Positions 22,119 to 32,600 of a stretch of 64,000 nucleotides of DNA are shown piece after piece; position 1 is the first letter of the stretch; each line of letters opens with the position of its first letter. Origin of the DNA: Aldrovandia affinis. Taxonomy: Eukaryota > Chordata > Actinopteri > Notacanthiformes > Halosauridae. The stretch lies in assembly GCA_029706075.1 (NCBI GenBank), contig JAINUG010000021.1, positions 2,491,318 to 2,555,317 of the forward strand, in the 5' to 3' direction. The notes below the pieces were generated by a model. It worked only from the letters and a program-made list of their open reading frames with translations, ran no database searches and was not told where the DNA came from. Position numbers and translations under genes: made by a program.

Positions 22119-25100
22119 CTACATGCCCTCGCTGAAGCTCTGCATCTCCCTGTAGAAGTGCTGGAAGGGCTCACTCAGGACGTTGCTGGTGTCCATCATG
22201 GGCTGCCAGACACGGCCCAGCCCAATGGACACCTCTTTGATGAGGTTGTGCACTGGGTCCTCCTCCAGGTAGAAGACCGGGTCGGGGTCGAAGTCGATGC
22301 TCTCCTCCGACACCGCCAGCACTCTCAGGTTGGGGCCACGCAGGCGGGAGATGGCAACGAGGTTGTGGGCCCACACCGTGTAACCTGCAAGCCAGGACAT
22401 TCAACGTGGTCACGTCTGCAGCATTTCAAACCATTGAGTTCAACATGAGACAACTGAAATGCCATGTGAAAAATGGGGGAAAAAACAATTGTTTCCTGGA
22501 TATTACGCTACCCGCAAGTTCACACAGAAATGCAATGCATGGAATTTCAGCCAAAATACTAACAGATATTCTAGGCTGTGGGCTAGGCTCTTCTGTGCAG
22601 CTGCACTCACCGTGGATGACCAGGACAGAGAGATGAATGCAGCGCCAGGTCAGCAGCACGAGAGGGTCTTCGTTGCGATTGTCGCTGAGGTCCGGGAAGC
22701 CCGCGTCGTCCCTCATGAGGATAAAGTGGGTGAGGGTCTTGTGGTACTGCAGGGAGATGAGGTCCACGGTGGCCACGCTGGTGTAGGTCGAGTAGCTGTC
22801 GAAGTGAATCCTCTCCAAGGGCAGGCTGGGCTTCAGCACCGTCAGCAGGTCCTGGCTGCGCACGTCCAGCGCCATGATGTAGACGCGCAGGTTGCCGCTG
22901 TGGCGCACCAGGGCCTTCCAGTCTTCCTCGCTGGCAGTGCCGTCTAGGGGCTTGCTGGCCAGGACAGTGCCGTTGATGAGTAGGGAAAGGCGGTGCAGGG
23001 GCATGTGGTCGCTCCTGGAGAGGAGGCGGCACATGTCGGTGGTGAAGTCACAGAAGTCCAGGGCCAGGGAGCGCAGGTTGAGCAGGCGCTCCAGCTCGAT
23101 GGCCGGGACCAGGGAGGGCAGCTGGTTGTCCAGCAGGCTCAGATGCTCCAAGGAGGTTGCGCTGGGGTTGGACATCGTCGCCAGGGAGGTGGGGGTCACC
23201 ATCCCCAGCATGAAGGCCGAGGACAGCCACTTCACGCGCCTGCTGTTGGCCAGGACCTCCTCGAACAGCATCTGGATCCTGGGAAAGGAGAGAGGTGTGG
23301 AGGTAAAGCACTGTGTAGTCGCTCGAAAATAACGTGCAGAGTTTCTGACCTTCCCCAAGGACTCACTCTTTGATTTTCTTGCTTCCTTGGTCAACCTGAT
23401 GGAAGTGGGCACTGTCCAAAATGCCCTCATCCTGGAGGATACAGGTGTCACCATAAAGACTCAGTTTCTGAAGGTTTCTGGGAAGTAAAAGGAATGCAGC
23501 GTGAGCAATGCAATTTCACAAACCGAAAAATGAAAATATTATGCATTTCTCAGCTGTAGTGATAAAAGCATGTGCCTTTCAGAAACGTTTAGAGAGAGTT
23601 CAAAATTGAACAAATCGTCTGAAACAGAACGGTCTACTTTCAGGAACAGGAATAAGGGTCAACAATGGAAACAGCCCTACTTGTGGCAAAGATTTAGAGA
23701 ATAAGTTACAAAGTACATATACATGCCCTGTGAGACTCATCAATAATTATTATTGCAGATTTAGCCTTTTTCAGCACTGGGTGACAATTCATGTGCTACG
23801 AACCAAGCATACCCTTTAGTGGTCTGTACCAGAAAATCCAGAATTTTCCCAACAAAATGCATGTAGGACAAAAGAACCCAGCATTTATTAAAAACACACC
23901 ATAGGTGTCAAGAGTAGAAAAACATAATGACTCCTGGTAACCAGATCATTCTAATAGAAATGCACACATTGCTTTTATGGATGTTTCCGGAAATTTTTTG
24001 AGAGTGAAATTATTCAGGCACAGAGAAAAGAAAATTTGCATCTATGAGGATGGCTGCACATCTACAATGTTCCCCATACATATAATTGTGTTACCAGGTT
24101 GTTTTGTAAGTGTTACACCAAGCTGACCTTTATGACCACTAGGGCAAGTTGACCTATTAAGCCCACCAAGTTTGCCCATTTAAGATATGTCTCAATTGTT
24201 GTAGGTCAAGGGAGGAACAATTTAAAGATGAATCTCATGTGAAGCTTATTTTTGACTTGGACTAAGGTTCGATAAAAATAGATCATAAAATATGTGCAAA
24301 GTCCAGGATGGGCTTACTAGGTACATAACGTACCATTTAAGCCTGTGTATGTTCCAAATAAGCCCACTTCATAATTTATAGTTTAAAAAACTACTTTTAT
24401 TCAATCACATTCTTACCGTTGAAGGCTGTTTGATTAAACTGTGGAATTGTGACATCAATATCTGGCAACATTTCTTATTCATACCACACTGAAGCTTACT
24501 AGCAAGTAGCCCCATTTCCATCCAAAGGGCCCACAATAAAAATTAATCAACTTTTTCCAGTCTGTACATTCAAAAATTCAAGAATGGCTTCCACTGCTGT
24601 GTTGTCTTTTTCTACAGTTCTGTGGTTTATTAATAGAAGATCAGCAGACTGGGTGCAGTGCCGCCACCTATGGTCGCCGAAAGAAGGCTCTCACCTCTAC
24701 AGAGAGACTGGAACACATTGATTTCAATACCTTCTTTTGGCAAAATAGGACTGCCATTTTTAAATGGACTAATTATGGAGATTCCATCAAAGGTGGGAAA
24801 AGTTTCAGGTAAACTGACAAGCCGCTGAATTATTTCGCTACAATAGGAGTGCTCATTTTCCTTGACTGAGAGACTCAATGGAATAGAGGCATGATGGAAG
24901 GAAACACGGTTAAATAGCGAGCAATATAATTAATAATATTGCATGAGTCCAGCTTAGCCTTAGTTAGCCAACTGTCTTGGCTAGATAACTATTCACTGGA
25001 CCATATCATTTGGTATTCCAGCTAAACAGCAGCAAGTAAGCTAGCCATCACTTCGACATAAATAAGTATGATTTTTGTATACTTTTTCTTATTTATTTTT

Positions 25101-27563
25101 ACAAACATAACACATGGAAAATCTGGTGTTCTATCCCTGAGATACATCGATTGGTGCAGTTGTGCGAACACACAGGCATTTAAAAGCTGACTAGCACTTG
25201 CACCCTCAGCAAACAAGCAAACTATGAATGCAATGATATATGGCACACAGGGGGACAGTTTATTCACTCATCAACCTTGGTTAATTCAGCTGATCAGTTT
25301 GGGATATTGCTATAAAGCAGGCATCCCAATCAGTTGGACTTAAATGTCTATGCCTTTGCACCCAATTTTACATTGAGAACAATTTATAAAATAACTTATT
25401 TACCTTGGAATTTCCAAAAAAATTAACATGTTTTAACAATCTGCTCATGATAAGAAACCTAACCATAGAAAATCAAGTTATAAAGTACCATCAGCGAAGC
25501 TTTATTTTGCCATCAAAGTGGCATTTCATGTGATGGTGTTTCTTTTCAGCTAATGTGAAAAACATGCCGTGTACCACCTCGCCTCTTTGACAGTCGTTAA
25601 ATTCATAACTGTGCCGTCTTGATGGCATGCTTGTAACATTTTCAGTTAATGTAATTTATTTTTATCATCTTTGACCCTGAAAACAAAACCTACTGGTGTT
25701 CTCATGCCCAACTGTTTCCGAGTGCACTCCAAACACAGTAGTTAATGCCTATTTCGTTTAATGGATACCTACCAAGTGGGCTTAATAGGAACATACAGGG
25801 CTTAATTGGAACGAGTCATTTAGGGCAAAAATTGCATTTTTTGGCAAATATTACATTCTACTTAAATAATAGTTCAAAAAATTGTATTTACTATAAATAT
25901 ACACTATAAACAACAAAACTATGCAATCTATTGATTGATCACGTTGGAAAACATGTTTGTTTATTTATATTGTAGCACATGTATATATGTAAAAATGATT
26001 ATGTAAATGTAGATGGAGTGAATTTTGAAGGATGGTACCCATTAAGCCCACTGAAGACAATTACATTTCTAACATTACACTTATGTAATTTACTAAATCT
26101 ACATAAATATATAATATAATGTCAATGTAACAGTACAGAAAGACAAACATTTTCAATAAATATAAACAATTAAAGCTTGAGATGTATTATTTTGTTGCAG
26201 TACACCAAATTGTGGCTAGCATTTTGACTGTGACATGAGGCGAGACGGCTGGCACACAAAACCCATCTATTAATTTAACATGAAATAAATATCCAAGTAA
26301 TGTGGTACCATATTCATATTTCAAAATATTAATCTCTGAATTGTACATACAATATGAACATTTACCCGAGGAAGCACCAAAAATGTATTTTTCCAGGGGT
26401 CGCATCCACAGTAAACTTTGAAAATGACCTTCAGGAAGTAACACATGATCACCCATCTCTTAATAACAACAAAAACGGTCATAAATATATCGAGTTAATT
26501 CATTGGTCGAGACATTTAACGTTTTATGTTTTCTGTGTTATTTTAATTTGCAAACAAATATAGAACCGGGCTTAATAGGTACCTGGGCTTAATAGGTACA
26601 CTTACCATATATCTACAATAAGTACATTTGTTACATATATGTATATGTATAGATATCCAGACTTTATTTTTTAACTACGTATGGTTATAATCAGAGCCAT
26701 GGTCTGCTCAATTCTGGTGGTAGACTGACTGCCTAAAATGACAACAGTTTCTGCACTAAATTATTATTAGTAAAAAATAAATAAAAATCATTCAAATGCT
26801 CTGTTTGCGTTCTGTAGCCTATGCACCTAGCTACCAATAGGAATCGCTGCAACCAGATCGCCGAACCAAACCAGCGAGAGGAACGCAGTTTGCTGCGTTT
26901 ATGAATAATGCGATATAGTACTTTTCTGAAAATATGGATGTAATTAGCAGTGACTACTGCAGCAGTCAGCTACAACCAAAACTAAAGTCACGACACCGTT
27001 ACGTAATGACGCGAGTTTGTTTATAACTAGCTAGCAAGGTAGCTAGCTAGCTAGCTATACATGACCTAGCTTGCTACAGCAACTGACGCAGTTTACTAAA
27101 ATGGCTGGTTGTAGCTAGTTATTATAGCAAACTACCTGTTATTCCGAATGCTGTTCAGCACGCATAACACCTGATCTAGGTAGGTGTTCATTGCATCCTT
27201 CCAATGATCAGGAAACTGCTGGTCGCTTTCAGATGGCTCCATTCTACCCTCTACACCGTGCATAGGACTGAGGTATCCTTCCACAGGGGCAAACTCCAGC
27301 TGTAACTCCCGCACGAAGGAGCCAATCTTCCGCATGAGGAATTCCAATTTCGAGGTCTCGTCAATGCCAGAGCCACTTCCATTTGTGCCACCACCGACCC
27401 GCAGCTTAAGCTCCGTCCACAATGCTGGATAAAACAGACACTCCCTCCAGCGAGTGCACACAGCCGAGGCCCGAAGCTTGTCCCGAGCGGACAGGAAGGA
27501 AAATATGTGGACAATTAGCTCGCTAGGTAAGGCCGAGGCTCCGACACCCCCGACCAGAGCCAT
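22119..27563 (-). CDS. fbxo33: F-box only protein 33
   Basis: FBXO33 is the substrate-recognition subunit of an SCF (SKP1-CUL1-F-box) E3 ubiquitin ligase; human FBXO33 is linked to turnover of the Y-box protein YBX1. Exons in gene order are 27563-27136, 23477-23367, 23278-22611 and 22384-22119. Phases join, giving 1473 nt and 490 aa. The F-box is at about residues 12-46 (LPSELIVHIFSFL...TRWRECLFYPALW). The rest forms a leucine-rich-repeat-like solenoid with near-identical blocks to the human protein: VKWLSSAFML, LEHLSLLDN, LALDFCDFT, LERIHFDSY, FPDLSDNRNEDPLVLL. It ends FYREMQSFSEGM. The start is placed at the ATG that aligns with the human MALCG... segment. The frame is open upstream to another ATG at 27692, and human FBXO33 has about 58 extra N-terminal residues, so the true start may be further out. 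Intron 1 (23478-27135) carries an unclassified mobile element. Confidence 0.95.
24153..26599. mobile_element. Unclassified element with repeated GGGCTTAATAGGTAC word
   Basis: Nine copies or close variants of the word gggcttaataggtac (or its complement cctattaagccc) occur at 24153, 24310, 24330, 24353, 25778, 25798, 26035, 26568 and 26585. I noticed none elsewhere in the window. They cluster at both ends: forward cctattaagccc dominates on the left and the reverse form on the right. This layout suggests subterminal binding repeats of a DNA transposon. Clear terminal inverted repeats and a target duplication were not found, so the limits given are only the outermost motif copies. The small minus ORF at 24630-24878 has no motif I know. 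It lies in fbxo33 intron 1. Confidence 0.45.
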
Positions 27564-29602
27564 GGCCGTTTGATACTGGCCTGTTACACTCAGGAACGTG
27601 AAAAATCTGTTAACCGTTGAACGATTCCTGTGCACAAGTGGCTCAACCGCAGAACTAATCGTGCTCTGGTCGCCTTCAGTGAAAACAAACATCGCATAGC
27701 AGCTTTCCCTTCAATACTATTGGATCGCACCACATATCTTCCTGCGTGGGGGTCAGCCCTCTCTGACAATATAATATTAAGCGCCAATATCCTTACATCT
27801 ATTCAGTTGATATAATTTATGCAATATTTAGTTTTAGTAGCATAGTATAATCTGATATTTTTGAAGCATAAATGGGCTAAAGTAACTGTCAAGTCGTATC
27901 AAATTACCAAACACGTCTATTTAGATGGTTCAATCCAAAACCCTGTTATTTTTGCTATACCCCTATATATTCTGCAGGGGGCGGCGTTCCATCTTTCATC
28001 GGAAATGGGCTAGTATAGAACGCTCATTCGTTCCTATGGGAGCTGTTTCAGAAATTGTTGAATATAAAATAAAAGACTACTGACACTGCCTTCAAACTTT
28101 TTAGATACTGGTCAGCCATCAGGGTTGTAAATTGGATAAAAGCGTCTGCTAAATGGCATATATTATTATTATTATTATATTATCAAAAGAGTTCTTAAGA
28201 TAAATAGCAGAGACAAAATATTCTTTGTGGTTTTTTTATCAGAATCACTTCTGCCCTCTTATGGATTACTCAAATTCTCCCACTTCTCTTCAGTGGCTCA
28301 GACTTGTAGGGATATTGAAATAGATGACTGCATTCTGAATATTTTTCTTCTTTTCTTACCATGAATGTGTTTCTAGTGAAACAAATGCAAAGGTGAATTT
28401 CCCAGATGTCACTATGTGTGTAATGTGGTATCTCCCCACAACTCATGTCAAATATTGACAACTGTTAAAACAAATAGCCAGCAGACATATCGTCATGTAT
28501 CCTGCTCCTGCTGTCTGGCTGAGGCTAAGCAGGTGTAGGCTTGGTTAATGCTTTGATGTGAGACCTGGGAAAACAAAGTTGCTGCTGGAAGTGGTGCTCA
28601 TGGGTCAGTTGGAGGCAGTATGCCCTCTGGACCAAATTAAATCGAATGCCCCAGTGAAGTGACTGGGACATGCTGTCTTTTGGATCAGGTCCTGACTCAA
28701 TGTGTTCATTAAAGTTCCCATGGCACTTATTGCAAAGAGTAGGGGGTTCCCTGGTGTCCAGGCAAAAATTCTCAGCCTGGCCACCTAATTGTCCCCCAGT
28801 TTATTTGCCTCCCAAATAATGTCCTCCTTCTCCACCTCAGCTGATGGTGGTGTGGGTTTTGGCATAAAATGGTGTTTGAGAAGTGTCCCCCCTTCACTGT
28901 AAAATTATTTGATCTGACTTGATCATGAAATGAAAGGCACTATGTAAATATAGTGCATTTTGAAATGCCAAAAATGAGCCTTAAAGGAAACATCACTTAC
29001 ACCTGCAAAACATTCACAAAATGTTGAAACATCCATTTATGTAAAACATTATAAAATATATATATATTAATATAAATGGCACCTCTTGTAATGAATACCC
29101 TGAAACAGTTTCATATTTATTTTGGAAATCTTCTGTGAAATCTTTTTGGCAAACCCTTCATACCTTTATTGTTGATCATATCTATAATGATTTTGTGTTA
29201 TTATGAAAAGATGTATTGTTTTTGTATATAGTATTTATATAAATATAATTGGATAATTTTAATTGATACATTCCACATTCATAAATGCTTTCCAAAAGGA
29301 AGTCAAACAATATATTACATCTATTCTGCTCTCTTTAAACAAAAAAAGCTATAAATATTGTACATAGCGTATTTGTTTGTTTGTATACCCGTTTGTATAC
29401 TTGTATTTGTGGAAAAAAAACACCCTCACGGTCAACCATGACTTAATTGATCAAATAGACGCCAAAAAGGTAATCAATATCCAAGTACGTTCACTTCGGT
29501 TTTTAACGCACATGAGCGATATCACACGATTCTTCTGATGTTCAGTATGTTTAACGATTAAGTTCGGGGTTGTTGGTCCTTTTAAATTAAGGAGGGGCAG
29601 TC
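27564..29602. promoter_or_regulatory. Divergent intergenic region fbxo33 / fam177a1
   Basis: The 2-kb gap separates the start codons of two genes transcribed away from each other. The part next to fbxo33 is in frame and open to 27692. A SINE tail (aaagcgtctgctaaatggc, 28138-28156) and a 5S-derived SINE (28515-28965) occupy the middle. No TATA box is convincing and no gene is seen. Confidence 0.5.
28515..28965 (+). mobile_element. 5S-rRNA-derived SINE (SINE3 type), near full length
   Basis: The head ggctaagcaggtgtaggctt and gatgtgagacctgggaaaa correspond to the 5S rRNA internal promoter region. It is followed by the body (gttgctgctggaagtggtgc) shared with 6280-6428, then cccatggcacttattgcaaa and a tail ggcactatgtaaatatagtg. 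It lies between fbxo33 and fam177a1. Confidence 0.8.
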
Positions 29603-32600
29603 ATGGAAAACGTCACGTCCGTTTTTTCAACACGGAAAAGAATCAACAACAAAACGAATTCCCCACAGGGTGTAGAAGAAAGAGAGATGGCGGAGCTTTC
29701 GCTTTACCTTGCGAACATCAATGTGTCGCTGACACAGAATATGGAGGTAGAAAAGGTACAGTATTGTTACTGTGTTTGTTAGTTCTTTTGATTTTAAAAA
29801 CTGTTAATGTGTTGATTCCATCATAGCTTTCAGTTAGTTAGCCAGCAGCTTCTGTTAGTGTAACAAGTAGCTAACTTCGCTTCTATGAAAGGTAACGTTA
29901 GCTAACGTAATTTGCTAGCTGCTGTTTCCTTGTAGCAATTGTTTAGCTATTTGGTTAGCTATCGAATTGCTTTACGTTTTAGCATTCTCTAAAATGAAAC
30001 ATCCATGTAGCTATCTATCTATCTAACGATCTAGATTTCACTACAGTCTCGTGTAATGTTGTCCTGGTATAAACAATAAAACGCTCATATTATACCATCA
30101 TCATAGTCACCCGTATACATTGACATAGCTTACTAGTGGTGCAGCTTAGCTAGAAATTCCATAAGGATTGTGCATTTTGTGATAAAAGCATGAAATTTGG
30201 TACACATATAGTTAAAGGCATTCCAAAAAGATTTAGATGTGGAGCCATCATGAATTTTCAATATGTCGCCTATGGCAACCAAAATGGCCGCCATTGGTCA
30301 CTATTGATAATTTTTTCTGATAAATGTTCTTATCAGGGATGGAAATGTAATGATATTGAGGACATAAGCTCAATTTATCTAGTATACATAGTTCTTATGA
30401 ATTGACATTTGGATAATACAATTTTCAAAATGGCGGCCATGACTGGTATGACAATTGTAATTGCAATAAAGTTGCATAGATTATTTTGATATGGATGATC
30501 TCGGGGTCAAATTATACATAGGCCTACAATTTTATGATTCAGACTTCAAATTTGCAACTATAGAATTACAGAGAAGCTGCATTTTATCATATAATTCAAG
30601 AAGATCTTTTTTATGTGGCGGCCAACATAGAAATTGTAATTCCAATAAAATAACACGAAAGTCCAATAAACTCACAAGTCTGCAAAATGAAGAATAATTA
30701 CTGTACATGTGGCTATGTTTTACAGAAAATAGTACAGTAATAGAGTGGATGTCGAAGCACAGCCAGGGCACACTGGTGACACCACTGCTGTGAAACTCAG
30801 CATGGGGTTCAGTGTCAGCTAAATACACTCTACTTTATGCTTTCTGTATCTGCATGCTGTGATCGTTTAGTAGTAGTGTAGTTTAGTTTCCTAAATGCTA
30901 TCTAATTTTAGCCCCACATCTACAGTAGTTAATATTATGCATATTTAGATGTAGTTAGATAGCCGCACTTGAATTGACAGGATGTGCCAGCGTGGGAGAG
31001 CCGAGCCAAGGGTAACGGGGCTTTACATGACTTTCATATAGTTACCCAGATGGTGTACAGATCGCACAGGAATTAAATGGCATTGGATGAACGATCGGGC
31101 TAGGTGTAGGTTAACTTTCACATCCGAACCTAGTTGTATCCCATACCTGAATGTGTTTCTCTAAGAAAGAAAAGAAAGGAAAGTGAAGAAGGTAAAATAG
31201 GGTAAAAGGAGATCCCTTCTGCCTTTACTGTAAGACATTATCAAAGAAAATGTCAAAGAATTTCAAACTTGTGGAACTTGATGGTCAAGGACCATCAACT
31301 TCTTGCCCAGACAAGACTGACTGGAAGCTCTGTATTATATGCCAAGAGCAAAAAGCAGAGGCATTGACATGTTCTTTGCAGTGCACGCGAACAGACAAGG
31401 GGAGTGGATACAGTTCAATTGCAGAGCATTTGATCCAGTTCAAAGAACTTGGCCAGCTCCCTTCAACATTTACACTTGAAAGACTAGATGAGGGCCATGG
31501 TATTGAAGCAGCCATGGTTGCAAACAAAGCTCAATACCACAAAACATGTAAGCTCAAGTACAACGCAACCAAGCTCCAAAGAGCACAAAAGCGAGTACTG
31601 GGAACAGATAGTGAAAGTCCTGACCCACAGACAGACTGCAAGCGCACAAGGTCCCAATCATCAAGTACTTCTGAAATGAGACAAGACACCTGCTTCTTCT
31701 GCGGAGAGCCTGCTGGCCATGATGTCCTTCATGAAGCTGCAACATTTAAGTTGGACCAACGGGTGCGCAAAAGTGCAACCCTTCTTCAAGACACAGAACT
31801 ACTACAGCGACTTAGTGCCGGGGACATGGTGGCCACTGAAGCAAAGTATCACACCAAATGCCTAGTACGTCTGTACAATCGTATCCTTCTTTATGACCGA
31901 ACCAGCACATGCAAAGAAATAGACAAGGCACGGAGGAAGATGTTTGTGAAGAGGCACAATGTGCTGTCAATCCCTCCAACAAAGGCTGCCTTAGAGGAGC
32001 ATGTGAAGAGAGCAGTGTATCAAGGAGGCCATGTGTGGGGTCAGATGCTAGTGTCCACACCAAAACTACCTTCACTGTGTAGATGGGGATGGTCAAAGAC
32101 ATCTGAGGGGTACGAACCCTTCTGGACATGCCTACCAGATGCAGGCCATTCCAGCTATGAACTTGTCTGGCAGTGTTAGGCAGTGCAAGTGCAAAAAAGC
32201 TGCATTAGACTGCACAGCCCTCTGTTGCTGTGAAGGGGAGTGCTAAATAGACTTTGATGTGATAGACCCTATATTTGGCGGGTCATTGTTATCACTTATT
32301 TTGAGTCTTAAATTGTAGCTTCTGAGCAATTCTGAATTTCCAAATTCAAATTCTGAATCATAAATCCTGATGATGGTCAAGGACCAAAACGTTGTTCTCA
32401 GCATGTGTAATTTGTATTAAAGTTCAGCACTCAGCAAGTTTAGACGCTTTGTGGGTGTCCTTCCCTTTTCAAGTTCTGAATCATAAAACAGGTATGATTT
32501 GACACCAAGATCATCCATATCAGACGAATCTACACAACTTTATTGCAATCACTATTTTTTTATTTTTTTATTTTTAAATTTTATTATTATTATTATTTTT

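Noticed and set aside
22459..23373. Plus-strand ORFs over the fbxo33 exon 3 region
   Set aside because: They are antisense shadows of the GC-rich fbxo33 coding exon and show no domain.
28515..28580. 5S rRNA gene
   Set aside because: Only the internal promoter-like part matches 5S rRNA; it continues into a SINE body shared with 6280-6428.
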